The position numbers were made by a program, and so were the translations under genes. A DNA stretch of 64,000 bases from Agrilactobacillus composti DSM 18527 = JCM 14202 (GTDB lineage: Bacteria; Bacillota; Bacilli; Lactobacillales; Lactobacillaceae), in assembly GCF_001436375.1 (NCBI RefSeq), contig NZ_AZGA01000088.1:223464-287463 (forward strand), given 5' to 3'. Below the pieces are notes generated by a model. The model had not been told where the DNA came from. It searched no databases and saw nothing but the letters and a program-made list of their open reading frames with translations. This document shows positions 18,081 through 26,899 of this stretch, in pieces (position 1 is the first letter of the stretch; every line of letters starts with the position of its first letter).

Positions 18081-18572
18081 ATGATGGACCAACTGTATCA
18101 ACAGCTCCAAGACGCTATTCGCCAAGTGAATGCCCAGCATGAACAATTTAAAAAAGACTTCTGGCCCCAAGCCATGACTGAGCTCAAGACCCAAATAAGT
18201 CCAGAACTGCAAGCCCGCTTATATGAACTGAAGCTTACCCACTCGGAGGGCCAAATTTTAAGTGCCTTAGCAGATGCAGTGGAACCCTTGAGCTATAAAA
18301 GACTTTCGGAACAGATGCCCTTTACTCAGGGGATGTTCTCCCGGTATATCAATCGCTTGGCCAAGGCCGGCTTGATCCATAAGCTAAAACGGGCTAACAA
18401 CCATAAAGAAATCATCTTAGATATTTCCGCCACGGGCTTGCAAGTGGCTGAACTCCATACAAAGATGCATGTCATTGAAGCCCAGCATTATCAACAGGCT
18501 TTAGCCACCTTCAGTGCCCAAGACATTCAAATTGCCACCAAAGTGATCGAAAAACTTAGCCAGGCCCTTTGA
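18081..18572 (+). CDS. MarR-family transcriptional regulator
   Basis: A 163-residue winged-helix regulator. The DNA-binding part includes HSEGQILSALADAV, SYKRLSEQMPFTQGMFSRYINRLAKAGLI and the wing LKRANNHKEIILDIS. Flanking helices fit a MarR dimer. It diverges from the quinone-oxidoreductase-like gene with only 110 nt between starts, the usual layout for autoregulated redox- or phenolic-responsive pairs. AGAGGTG before ATG 18081; ATG 18084 is an alternative. Confidence 0.88.
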   Translation: MMDQLYQQLQDAIRQVNAQHEQFKKDFWPQAMTELKTQISPELQARLYELKLTHSEGQILSALADAVEPLSYKRLSEQMPFTQGMFSRYINRLAKAGLIHKLKRANNHKEIILDISATGLQVAELHTKMHVIEAQHYQQALATFSAQDIQIATKVIEKLSQAL

Positions 18573-18575
18573 GCC

Positions 18576-19022
18576 TTAAGTATCCGACTCATCTAGGGCA
18601 ATGCCCCGCTGGGCTAGTAGCGTGGAAAAGACCATGTTGGTTTGGGTACGGCCAAAACGTTGAACTTCATTGATAAAGTTTTCTAAATCTTCAGATTCTT
18701 GGAAATAGGCACACATCAAAATAGAATAGGCACCGGTGATGACATCCGCAAAAATAATATTGGGGGATGCCTCAATGTATTGCTGAAAATCCGGTTTGTC
18801 TGCCGGCGCCACATTGATCATGATATAGGCTTTGATATGGTAACCCAGTTTGCGATGGTTGATCTGGGCTTGATAGCCTGTTATATAATGCTCTTTTTCT
18901 AATTTATGTAGCTTCGCTGAAACCGAAGGATTGGAAATAAATAGTTTCTTGGCGAGTTCCGTAATGGTGGCCCGAGCATTTTGTTGTAGGAGATTGATCA
19001 AGCGATTGTGGCTGTCTGTCAT
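18576..19022 (-). CDS. Lrp/AsnC-family transcriptional regulator
   Basis: A 148-residue protein with an N-terminal helix-turn-helix (RLINLLQQNARATITELAKK, then SNPSVSAKLHKLEKEHYI) and a C-terminal RAM ligand/oligomer domain (IKAYIMINV, DVITGAYSILMCAYF). These regulators respond to amino acids or similar metabolites. ATG 19022 is chosen 10 nt after AAAGG; the ORF extends a little upstream. It is divergent from the acetoin reductase gene, which it may control, and convergent with marR. Confidence 0.85.
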   Translation of the reverse strand: MTDSHNRLINLLQQNARATITELAKKLFISNPSVSAKLHKLEKEHYITGYQAQINHRKLGYHIKAYIMINVAPADKPDFQQYIEASPNIIFADVITGAYSILMCAYFQESEDLENFINEVQRFGRTQTNMVFSTLLAQRGIALDESDT

Positions 19023-19219
19023 TAGAATCCGACCTTTCAAATATACCAATACCGTTTACGTCATATTAGCTAACATATTTGTTTTATAGTAGCTCATTTC
19101 AATCCCCAGCGCAAATAATCTTGCCAACTTAGTGTTATTTATTTCACAAGTTTTATCGCTTTCAGAAATGGGCGCCTGGTGCTATGATAGCGCTATCCCA
19201 AAATTGGAGGCTATCTACT

Positions 19220-19987
19220 ATGACGAAAACTGCTATTATCACTGGTTCCGGCCAAGGCATTGGTCGGGGTATCGCGTTACAACTCGCTGAGGATGGATTC
19301 AATATTGTGGTGGCGGATTTGAATGAAAAAACCGCCGCAAGTACCGCTGCTGAAATTAAGGCCCTGGGGGTTGATAGCCTACCCCTGGTGGCCGATGTCT
19401 CTGATGCCGCCGCCTTTAAAGCCCTGGTGGACAAGGCCCACGAGCACTTCCCCACCATTGACGTGTTGGTGAATAATGCTGGCATCGCCCAGGTGGGCAC
19501 GCTGGAAGAGACTAGCGCGACCGATTTTGATAAGATTTTCAAGATCAATGTCAACAGCGTTTTCTACGGCCTCAAAGCCGTCGCCCCCATTATGCGGGCC
19601 CAGGGCGGTGGTAAAATCATTAACGCCGCCTCCATTGCCGCGCACCAGGGCATCGAATTGCTTGGCCCCTATTCAGCCACTAAATTTGCCATCCGGGGTT
19701 TGACCCAAGCTGCGGCCCAGGAATTAGCCAAGGACCACATCACGGTCAATGCTTATGCCCCCGGTATCGTCCTCACCCCAATGTGGGATTTGATCGACAA
19801 ACGCATGAGCGAAATCCACGACGTGCCCCTCGGCGATTCCTTGCAAAAATTCATTGATGGCATTGCCCTCGGTCGAGGTGAAACCCCACAAGACGTGGCC
19901 GGTTTAGTGTCATTTTTAGCCAGTGAGAAAGCCAACTATATCACCGGTCAAACCATGATCGTGGATGGTGGCATCGATTACGTTTAA
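19220..19987 (+). CDS. butA: Diacetyl/acetoin reductase (short-chain dehydrogenase)
   Basis: A 255-residue SDR enzyme. The NAD-binding motif is TGSGQGIGRG near the N terminus, NNAG is in VLVNNAGIAQ, and the catalytic Tyr-Lys are in GPYSATKFAIRG. The sequence closely follows (S)-acetoin-forming diacetyl reductases, which interconvert diacetyl, acetoin and 2,3-butanediol with NADH. GGAGG before ATG 19220. Other SDR substrates cannot be ruled out. It contributes to NADH re-oxidation and overflow of pyruvate carbon. Confidence 0.85.
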   Translation: MTKTAIITGSGQGIGRGIALQLAEDGFNIVVADLNEKTAASTAAEIKALGVDSLPLVADVSDAAAFKALVDKAHEHFPTIDVLVNNAGIAQVGTLEETSATDFDKIFKINVNSVFYGLKAVAPIMRAQGGGKIINAASIAAHQGIELLGPYSATKFAIRGLTQAAAQELAKDHITVNAYAPGIVLTPMWDLIDKRMSEIHDVPLGDSLQKFIDGIALGRGETPQDVAGLVSFLASEKANYITGQTMIVDGGIDYV

Positions 19988-20011
19988 GCCCCATTATCTG
20001 TCATAAACCAC

Positions 20012-20050
20012 AAGAAGCTCGACAACATTGAAATTGCTGTCGGGCTTCTT
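20012..20050 (+). terminator. Terminator of butA
   Basis: Stem AAGAAGCTCGACA (20012-20024) / TGTCGGGCTTCTT (20038-20050), then TTTTT. It lies between convergent genes. Confidence 0.8.
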
Positions 20051-20053
20051 TTT

Positions 20054-21163
20054 TTAATTTAAGATGGCATTATAAATCGTGGTCAATGCGTTTTTATCTA
20101 ATGGCATGGGATTATTCTGCAGCCGTTGGACATTGACCTCAGCTACCATGGCTTTAACAATGGTCACCGCTACTGGTCCTGGGGCGACTAAATCTAAATC
20201 AGCCACCAAGTTTTCAAACCATTGAATAGCCTGCTGAGGTGACTTTTGACCCAGTAATTCAGCCAATTCTTGAAATTCATTTTGTAACGGCGCCCGTTCC
20301 AACAAGCTTATTTGTGGCAACTGGTTTACCATATATTGCCAAACTTTAGGTAGGCATAACGCTACTGCATGGCCATGGGCCAGTTGAAAACGGGCCGTCA
20401 ATTGATAACTCATGGCATGGGGTGCCGTAGTGGCCGTGATATCAATGGCCATACCCGCTGTATGAGCAGCCAGCAGCATCCCCTTATTTCCACTTTGCGT
20501 GTTGGTCAAAAAACCTTGATAGTTATCTAAAAAGCCTTGAATTGCCTGTCTAGCCAACCTGCGACTTTCAGCCGTAGCTTTCAAGGACCAATAGGACTCG
20601 ATGGCTTGGCACAACGTATCCAGCATCCCCACTTTACGTTGATAATGGCTTAAGGAGGTTAGTAACGCCGGTACCAGTAAACTTTTGGTGGGTAATAGAT
20701 TAGGGGATTCCACAGCATACTTCACATGTTGTTTAAAAAGTACCGCAAAATGCGTGGCGTCACTGCCCGTCCCCGCCGTGGTGGGAATAGCAATCAAAGG
20801 CGTTTGGTTATCCCCCACCAATTGTTGCACCAGCGGAAACTGGCGGACGCCCAAGTATGCTTTGGTCCCCTTGGCCACATCCATGGTGCTACCGCCACCC
20901 AAGGCAATGATGCCATCGCAACCATTAATATTGAAAGTTTCGATGCTTTGAATCACAGCATTAAAATCTGGATTAGCTTTAAAGTCATGAAACATTGTCA
21001 TCTCAATACCTGGTAACGCCAATAATTGCTGGACAATTGTCGAGGTGTCAAAAGCCGCATCACAGACTAACAACGGTTTTCGGATACCTAGATTTTGTAG
21101 ACTTTCTAGTAATTGTATTGGCAAATCCTGTAAAGTGATTGTTTCAGTTTTTTGTTCAAGCAT
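20054..21163 (-). CDS. Iron-containing alcohol dehydrogenase
   Basis: A 369-residue group III alcohol dehydrogenase. Family features are the NAD-binding GGGSTMDVAKG, PTTAGTGSDAT and the metal-binding C-terminal signature AHGHAVALCLPKV with upstream GMAIDITATTAPHAMSY. Such enzymes reduce aldehydes or oxidise butanediol-type alcohols with NAD(P)H. AGGAGG sits 7 nt before ATG 21163. Monocistronic and convergent with butA. The substrate is not predictable. Confidence 0.9.
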   Translation of the reverse strand: MLEQKTETITLQDLPIQLLESLQNLGIRKPLLVCDAAFDTSTIVQQLLALPGIEMTMFHDFKANPDFNAVIQSIETFNINGCDGIIALGGGSTMDVAKGTKAYLGVRQFPLVQQLVGDNQTPLIAIPTTAGTGSDATHFAVLFKQHVKYAVESPNLLPTKSLLVPALLTSLSHYQRKVGMLDTLCQAIESYWSLKATAESRRLARQAIQGFLDNYQGFLTNTQSGNKGMLLAAHTAGMAIDITATTAPHAMSYQLTARFQLAHGHAVALCLPKVWQYMVNQLPQISLLERAPLQNEFQELAELLGQKSPQQAIQWFENLVADLDLVAPGPVAVTIVKAMVAEVNVQRLQNNPMPLDKNALTTIYNAILN

Positions 21164-21549
21164 ACGGCGGCCTCCTAGCCAGGATTTTTATGTTTCACTG
21201 CTACAATTTTCTATGAGCACTTCTCATTACGTCAATTAAGTTAACATCATGTGCCTGTTTCGTCAATCCTCGGAGCCCTGATTTGTCAGCTTTTCTTATC
21301 AAATTTTTAAAATATATGTACTTTTTCTAGCTGTGTAATCGCTATATATCTGGCCTCGGCCTAATAATCTTAAGTTAAACCAGTAATTATTTAAAATTCG
21401 GATTATATTACGTCATTTAAAATTGGTCTAATACAATATAATAGCCCAAATAGTTGACATATCAGCAAGTATACAGTATGATAGCCTCCGTTGGTATATG
21501 TTATGTTTACTGACATTATATTTTTTTAAATTCGAGAGGAGTTTCTTTC
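21164..21549 (+). promoter_or_regulatory. Intergenic control region with aspartase promoter
   Basis: This 386-nt gene-free stretch is AT-rich. It contains a near-consensus promoter toward aspartase: TTGACA (21454-21459), 17-nt spacer, TATGAT (21477-21482). About 30-65 nt upstream of the -35 lies a direct repeat ATTTAAAATT at 21389-21398 and 21415-21424, spaced 26 nt, a candidate activator-binding pair on one helix face. No small gene was seen. Confidence 0.6.
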
Positions 21550-22953
21550 ATGCATATTGAAAAAGATTGTATTGGTTCTTTAACACTTGATGATGACTTG
21601 CTTTACGGCATCCATACAACCCGGGCGCTACATAACTTCCCGATCAGTTCGGAAAAGACCAATCCACTTATTTTCAACAACTTGATTCAAATCAAAAAAG
21701 CCGCGGCTCTGGTCAACCTAAAGGCCGGTAGCCTAGGTATCCCACAGGCCAAGGCCATCGTGGCCGCCTGCAATCAATTATTGCTGGGCAAGTATACCAA
21801 TGCGCTGGTGGCCCCAGCTATCCAGGGCAGTGCCGGGACTTCTGTCAATATGAATGTGAATGAAGTGATCGCCAAGCTAGCCATGAAATTAAACCCTCAA
21901 GTATTCGTTCATCCTAATGATGATGTGAATCAAAGCCAATCCACCAATGACGTTTTCCCCACCGCGGGTAAAATGGCTATGTTACAGGCGTTATCGGAAT
22001 TACAAGCCATGGTGGCTAAATTAGTGACCGCTTGGGAAGCCAAGGCAAGAACCTATTCAGACGTCATCAAAGTAGGCCGCACCCAGCTGCAAGATGCTGT
22101 GCCCACCACCTTCGGCCATACCTTTAATGCCTATGGGGCGTTATTCAAACGGGACCTCAGACGTTTAACTCAAGTCAAAGCCGACCTGCAAAGTGTGAAT
22201 TTAGGGGGAACGGCCATTGGCACCGGTCTAAATACCAGTCCTTATTATCAACAAAATATTCTGGCCACCTTAAACCGGTTAACGGGTCTAAATTTGACCT
22301 CAGCGCCGGATTTAATGGATGCCACGCAGAATTGCGATAGCTTTGTTGAATTTTCCGGGGTCTTAAAAACCCTAGCGGTCAACCTGTCAAAAGTCAGCAA
22401 TGACCTGCGCCTGATGGCCAGTGGTCCCCAGGCCGGTCTCAATGAGCTTCACCTGCCCGCTAAGCAGGCCGGGTCTTCCATCATGCCTGGCAAAGTCAAC
22501 CCCGTCATCCCCGAAGTCGTGAATCAGGTCGCCTTTGAAGTCATTGGCCATGACGTGACCGTGGGCATGGCAGCCGAAGCCGGTCAATTAGAATTGAACG
22601 CCTTTGAGCCCATTATTTTCCGGGACATTTTGCAAAGTGAAGCTTATCTAACCCGGGCTATTGATACCCTGATCACCAACTGTGTTACCGGCATCACCGT
22701 AAACACCGCTAAGTGCGACCACGATGTGCAAAACTCTGCCATCAGTGCTACCGTCTTAGCCCCTAAGTTAGGCTATGCCCGGACAACCACCCTAGTCAAA
22801 GAAGCCCTGACAACCGAAACACCTATCAAAACCTTATTACGGGAAAAAGGCATTTTTGACGAAGTAACTTTAACCGCATTATTTTCCAAAGCATCTTTAA
22901 CCAATGCCAAGCAGACCAGCACGCCTGAGTTGACGGCTGATCAAAATCATTAA
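21550..22953 (+). CDS. aspA: Aspartate ammonia-lyase (aspartase)
   Basis: A 467-residue member of the aspartase/fumarase superfamily. The signature GSSIMPGKVNP is at 308-318, with GSAGTSVNMNVNEVI and NQSQSTNDVFPT around 93-136. The opening MHIEKDCIGSLTLDDDLLYGIHT resembles bacterial AspA/AnsB more than class II fumarase. The reaction is aspartate to fumarate plus ammonia. Own promoter and terminator. Fumarase activity is a less likely alternative. It adds to the ammonia-handling enzymes of the window. Confidence 0.85.
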   Translation: MHIEKDCIGSLTLDDDLLYGIHTTRALHNFPISSEKTNPLIFNNLIQIKKAAALVNLKAGSLGIPQAKAIVAACNQLLLGKYTNALVAPAIQGSAGTSVNMNVNEVIAKLAMKLNPQVFVHPNDDVNQSQSTNDVFPTAGKMAMLQALSELQAMVAKLVTAWEAKARTYSDVIKVGRTQLQDAVPTTFGHTFNAYGALFKRDLRRLTQVKADLQSVNLGGTAIGTGLNTSPYYQQNILATLNRLTGLNLTSAPDLMDATQNCDSFVEFSGVLKTLAVNLSKVSNDLRLMASGPQAGLNELHLPAKQAGSSIMPGKVNPVIPEVVNQVAFEVIGHDVTVGMAAEAGQLELNAFEPIIFRDILQSEAYLTRAIDTLITNCVTGITVNTAKCDHDVQNSAISATVLAPKLGYARTTTLVKEALTTETPIKTLLREKGIFDEVTLTALFSKASLTNAKQTSTPELTADQNH

Positions 22954-22960
22954 GATAGGT

Positions 22961-22995
22961 AATCCGAACGGGCAGTCGCTGGTTCGGATTTTTTG
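22961..22995 (+). terminator. Terminator of aspartase gene
   Basis: AATCCGAAC (22961-22969) / GTTCGGATT (22982-22990), then TTTTG. Confidence 0.8.
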
Positions 22996-23072
22996 TTGCC
23001 ACATCCCCTTATACTCTTAAAAACAGGTATGATAGAAGTGTCTATAAATTTATCTTTGGGGGAGGCATTTTT

Positions 23073-23867
23073 ATGGTTACAAATTTTCAACACGTCAAAT
23101 CATGCTCGGATGTGGTTGGCGCTTTGGTCATATTGTTATTGACATTGGGCGCACAATTCAGTCAGCCGACTGACAAAGTCCAGGCGGCAGCACCAAATCT
23201 GAAAATTACCCAAGTCAATGGCCTTGTAAATTCTAGATACATCACGGCCCCAGTATACACAGATTTCAGTGCCAAAACGCCTACTGGCCAAAAGTTAAGC
23301 ATTGGTGTCTCTCTTTGGCGGGCGACGGCTGTTGCTAAAACTAGTAACGGTGTGGATTATATGTACAATCTCGGTAGAAACCAATGGGTCAAAGCCAAAG
23401 ACTTGATCCCGGACTTAACAATTAACCCAAATGTAGAGGGCACAATGGCTTACAGTTATAACAAGCCAGTGCCAATTTACAGTAATCCCCAATTGACCCA
23501 GCCCACGGGTAAGACTTTAGCCACCAATATCAAGCTATGGCAAATTAATCGCATCACTTATTTCTGGCCAAGTTATCCGACTTACGCCTATGATCTAGGC
23601 AATAACCAGTGGGTGGCTGCCAAGTATTTTGCCCCGATTGAACCAATTACCCATGTCTATGTTGGCAAAGCCATGATGAACATGCAAGATATCAACCACG
23701 TGGCTAGTTTTGCTAAGACCGATGGCTATTACAAAGTCGTCGACGTTGCCTCTCTGTCCAACGCAGATGTTTACGCTAAGATAGGCACAGATAGCCAATG
23801 GGTTTACGTTAGCATGGGTGCGTTAGCCTATGCCGCCAATGGCAGATTTAGAACTATCAATCCTTGA
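23073..23867 (+). CDS. Secreted SLAP-like protein, copy 1
   Basis: A 264-residue exported protein. A signal peptide (hydrophobic SDVVGALVILLLTLGAQF) is followed by two repeats, about 50-118 and 126-192. Each repeat has the pattern PVYTD...GQKLSIGVSLW...YNLGRNQWVKAKDLI (interrupted). This beta-rich repeat resembles the SLAP domain (PF03217) that attaches lactobacillus proteins to the cell wall, though the match is by eye. A third, different C-terminal segment begins THVYVGKAMMNM. GGGGAGG before ATG 23073. It is paralogous to the next gene. Confidence 0.72.
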   Translation: MVTNFQHVKSCSDVVGALVILLLTLGAQFSQPTDKVQAAAPNLKITQVNGLVNSRYITAPVYTDFSAKTPTGQKLSIGVSLWRATAVAKTSNGVDYMYNLGRNQWVKAKDLIPDLTINPNVEGTMAYSYNKPVPIYSNPQLTQPTGKTLATNIKLWQINRITYFWPSYPTYAYDLGNNQWVAAKYFAPIEPITHVYVGKAMMNMQDINHVASFAKTDGYYKVVDVASLSNADVYAKIGTDSQWVYVSMGALAYAANGRFRTINP

Positions 23868-23888
23868 TCAAAAATATCCAAATAAATA

Positions 23889-23969
23889 ATCGCATTAGCT
23901 GAGTTACTCAGGATAACCTCAAATTTAATTGAGAGGTCATTCAAGTAACTGGCGCGTGCGATTTTTTTA
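23889..23969 (+). terminator. Long nested terminator after SLAP-like copy 1
   Basis: Outer stem AATCGCA (23889-23895) / TGCGATT (23958-23964) followed by TTTTT. Inside it, AGTTACT/AGTAACT and ACCTC/GAGAGGT give nested helices. Confidence 0.65.
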
Positions 23970-24050
23970 GATACTATCATGATGCGCCATTTCCTACAGA
24001 ATGCGGTAGTATGGAGGTGACATCAATTTAATTCTAAGGGAGGAATTCGA

Positions 24051-24836
24051 ATGGTTTCAAAATTACAACACATTAAATTATGGCAAAGCATGCTTGGCGC
24101 TTTAACTGTTTTACTAATCCTAGTCGGTGCTCAGTTAAGTACACTGGGGCAGCAAGTTCAGGCCGCAGACACCAACCTTAAAGTCACGCAAGTCGATCGC
24201 CTGGTTGATTCCTGGTTTCAACCGGCACCAGTTTACACCGATATCAGCGCTCAAACACCAACCGGCGAAACATTGAACACCAAAATTTTCTCTTGGCGCG
24301 CTACAGCCGTGGCTAGAACCAGTGATGGTACCGATGTAATGTATAATTTAGGTCACAATGAATGGGTCAAAGCCAAGGACTTAATTCCTGGTTTAGCCAT
24401 GACGACTTATGAAACAGACTATTTGGCTTATAGTTATAACAAACCCGCCAAAATCTATCATGATCCCCAATTAACCCAGCCATCTGGTCAAACCTTAGCT
24501 ACCAATATCAAGCTTTGGAAGATTAATCGGGAAGCCAGCTCTTATGCCAATTACGCTTATGACCTTGGCAATAATCAGTGGGTTGCCGGCAAGAATCTGA
24601 TTGCCGTCGCTCCAACGACCCATGTTTACGCTGGTCAAATGCTATTCAATATGGCCGATATCAATAAAGCCGTCAGCACCTTTGCGGAACCTGGATATTA
24701 TCAAATATTTGACACCACCTCGCTTAAAAATGGCAATGTTTACGTGAAGTTAGGGACAGACGACCAATGGACATTCTATTCCAATGGCGCAGTATCCTAT
24801 GTGGATAATGGCAAATATGATCCTTTAAATCCTTAA
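24051..24836 (+). CDS. Secreted SLAP-like protein, copy 2
   Basis: A 261-residue paralogue of the preceding gene with the same design: signal peptide, two SLAP-like repeats (PVYTDISAQTPTGETLNTK, YNLGHNEWVKAKDLIPG; then PAKIYHDPQLTQPSGQTLA, YDLGNNQWVAGKNLI) and a C-terminal segment THVYAGQMLFNMADINKAV. The C-terminal part diverges more than the repeats. It has its own ribosome-binding site (GGGAGG) and terminators on both sides, so the two copies are transcribed separately. Wall attachment is inferred. Confidence 0.72.
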   Translation: MVSKLQHIKLWQSMLGALTVLLILVGAQLSTLGQQVQAADTNLKVTQVDRLVDSWFQPAPVYTDISAQTPTGETLNTKIFSWRATAVARTSDGTDVMYNLGHNEWVKAKDLIPGLAMTTYETDYLAYSYNKPAKIYHDPQLTQPSGQTLATNIKLWKINREASSYANYAYDLGNNQWVAGKNLIAVAPTTHVYAGQMLFNMADINKAVSTFAEPGYYQIFDTTSLKNGNVYVKLGTDDQWTFYSNGAVSYVDNGKYDPLNP

Positions 24837-24864
24837 TCGTAGGCTGTTAAACTCATCAATAATC

Positions 24865-24906
24865 AAATCGCCCCAGCACCGATAATTTGCGATGCTGGGG
24901 CGATTT
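24865..24906. terminator. Bidirectional terminator
   Basis: Perfect 14-bp arms AAATCGCCCCAGCA (24865-24878) and TGCTGGGGCGATTT (24893-24906) with TTTAT on the plus side. It separates the SLAP-like gene from the convergent acetyltransferase gene. Confidence 0.85.
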
Positions 24907-24912
24907 TTATAT

Positions 24913-25404
24913 TCACAGCGTTAAAACCATGTTATACCAAACTTCCCCGGCGTGTTCGGAACTAGACACCCCTTCATTTTGATAACCATTCCGTTCATAA
25001 AAAGGCACTAATGCTTTCAAGCAAGTTAAGGTGATGGCTTGGCGGCCTTGTTGTTGGGCAACTTTTGCCAGTTGGGCCAACAGCCCACTGGCGACGCCAA
25101 ATCGGCGAAATTGCGGCTGCACTACCAGGCTCAAGACAGTCTGGTACTGGTCACTGAGCTTATTGGGAACGGTTTTATCAAACAGGGCGTCAGTGAGATA
25201 GCGCTGGTTAAAACTAGGACCCACAATATACCCTAAAATTGCCCCTTGTTCATCCACAGCCTCCAAAAAAGTGTCACTGATCCGCTCAATCCGATCATGC
25301 ATGCTATTGATAGTTGCCGCTTCGTCGTCAGTAAAACCACTATGTTCAATGGTCATAATAGTTGCTAAATCCTGCATCTCCGCAGGGCGATAGTGAATCT
25401 TCAT
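24913..25404 (-). CDS. GNAT-family N-acetyltransferase
   Basis: A 163-residue acetyltransferase. The acetyl-CoA loop is in VVQPQFRRFGVASGLLAQL (Q/RxxGxA type), followed by ITLTCLKALVPFYERNGYQ. ATG 25404 is 6 nt after AGGAGG; an adjacent ATG at 25407 is too close. It lies 21 nt after the TetR gene and is probably co-transcribed. The acetyl acceptor is unknown. Confidence 0.85.
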   Translation of the reverse strand: MKIHYRPAEMQDLATIMTIEHSGFTDDEAATINSMHDRIERISDTFLEAVDEQGAILGYIVGPSFNQRYLTDALFDKTVPNKLSDQYQTVLSLVVQPQFRRFGVASGLLAQLAKVAQQQGRQAITLTCLKALVPFYERNGYQNEGVSSSEHAGEVWYNMVLTL

Positions 25405-25425
25405 CATATTCCTCCTGAAAATCAG

Positions 25426-26052
25426 CTAATCGCTGGTTTTTTTATTGTCGGGTAAACCCAAGAGTTGGTATGGCGATAAAAATCGAGTTTTCATCATAAT
25501 ATCAATGACCGCGGCCTTAGAAATGGGTTTAGCTTCATTTAGCCAGATCATGACAATATCTAAGATACCAGACACAATGATCTCCCCCACATAATTATCC
25601 GGCAAGTCCCCTCGAAAACCTGCTTGGCCTTTTAAATGGGCGACTTGTTGCAACAAGCTTTTTAACAGTAATTCCCGGACGCCAATGATGAAATAAGGAT
25701 CCCCATTGGGACCAACCAACAGCTTCAATAAAGCCCGTTGTTGGTCGATCAACTCAAAAATTTCAGTCAACATGGGATAGGGAAAGCCGGCATAATAATT
25801 CTCAATATGCATTGTCTCCCCAATTTCTTTGTCTAAAATTTCGGTGAGCTGGGTCATAAAATCTGTTTCGATGGCAGTTATCAAGGCGGCTTTGTCAATG
25901 TAATGAAGATAAAAAGTCCCCCGATTCATCCCTAGTTGCCGGGTAATATCACTGATGGTAATTTTAGAAATTGGTTTACTGGCCCCTAATTCAATGAAGG
26001 TCTGGCGAATCAATTGGTCCGTTTGTTGGAAAGCCTCTGCTTTTGTTGTCAT
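25426..26052 (-). CDS. TetR-family transcriptional regulator
   Basis: A 208-residue repressor with an N-terminal HTH (IRQTFIELGASKPISKITIS, then LGMNRGTFYLHYIDKAALITAI) and a helical ligand domain. It is divergent from the ABC exporter genes with 127 nt between starts, the usual sign of local control. GTG 26061 is an alternative to ATG 26052; neither has a strong ribosome-binding site. The ligand is unknown. Confidence 0.86.
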   Translation of the reverse strand: MTTKAEAFQQTDQLIRQTFIELGASKPISKITISDITRQLGMNRGTFYLHYIDKAALITAIETDFMTQLTEILDKEIGETMHIENYYAGFPYPMLTEIFELIDQQRALLKLLVGPNGDPYFIIGVRELLLKSLLQQVAHLKGQAGFRGDLPDNYVGEIIVSGILDIVMIWLNEAKPISKAAVIDIMMKTRFLSPYQLLGLPDNKKTSD

Positions 26053-26179
26053 AATAATCACTCAACACTTTCTGATTTTTTGCCTATTGTTTTGTCGTCG
26101 TGAACAGCTTAAGCTACGAATATAAATTATTATCAACACGTTGTTCATTATAACGACAAATTATTTTGGAGGCAAGTTT

Positions 26180-26884
26180 ATGACAAATTTTATTTCCGTG
26201 ACAAATATGACCAAAACTTATGGTGCCGGGGAAAATGCCGTTACCGCTAACAAAGATATTTCTTTTGACATCCAAAAAGGGGAACTCACTATTATCTTAG
26301 GCGCTTCTGGGGCCGGTAAGTCCACCTTATTGAATATATTAGGGGGTATGGACCAATTGACGGCCGGCCAAGTTGTTGTCAACGGCACTGACTTGGGCCA
26401 ATTGGACAATCGGGCCTTGACCACTTATCGCCGCCAACAAATTGGCTTTGTTTTCCAATTTTACAACCTGGTCCCTAATCTCACTGCCTTAGAAAATGTG
26501 GAATTAGCCTCTGAAATTGTTAATGATGCCCTTGATCCCCAAAAGGTTTTGACAGAGGTGGGCCTGGGATCCCGGAGTCAAAATTTTCCAGCTCAATTAT
26601 CCGGTGGGGAACAGCAACGGGTGGCCATCGCCCGAGCCATGGCTAAAAATCCCGATTTACTACTGGCAGATGAACCAACCGGGGCTTTAGATTATCACAC
26701 GGGTAAAAGTATTCTCCAGTTATTTCAGGATTTCGTGCGCCAATCTGGGAAAAACGTGATCATCGTGACCCATAACAGCATGATCCGGCCCATGGCTGAC
26801 CATGTGATTGAGATTTTTGATGGTCAGGTCAAAACGGATACCAGAAATGACCAACCAACACCAGTTGCTGACTTAGAGTGGTAA
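26180..26884 (+). CDS. MacB-type ABC transporter ATP-binding protein
   Basis: A 234-residue ATPase of the MacB/LolD branch. Walker A is GASGAGKST, the Q-loop region is [19 protein letters not shown], the signature is [14 protein letters not shown] and Walker B is [16 protein letters not shown] before ATG 26180. It pairs with the FtsX-type permease 15 nt downstream. Such pairs are mechanotransmitters or exporters of peptides or lipids, often induced by envelope stress. Confidence 0.92.
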   Translation: MTNFISVTNMTKTYGAGENAVTANKDISFDIQKGELTIILGASGAGKSTLLNILGGMDQLTAGQVVVNGTDLGQLDNRALTTYRRQQIGFVFQFYNLVPNLTALENVELASEIVNDALDPQKVLTEVGLGSRSQNFPAQLSGGEQQRVAIARAMAKNPDLLLADEPTGALDYHTGKSILQLFQDFVRQSGKNVIIVTHNSMIRPMADHVIEIFDGQVKTDTRNDQPTPVADLEW

Positions 26885-26899
26885 GGAGACAATAATTTC

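Noticed and set aside
19150-19170. cre-like sequence before butA (TTTTATCGCTTTCA)
   Set aside because: Only the right half fits the consensus; the left half has several mismatches.
26106-26115. AGCTTAAGCT palindrome between tetR and the ABC exporter
   Set aside because: Too short and common to call a TetR operator, with no second copy nearby.
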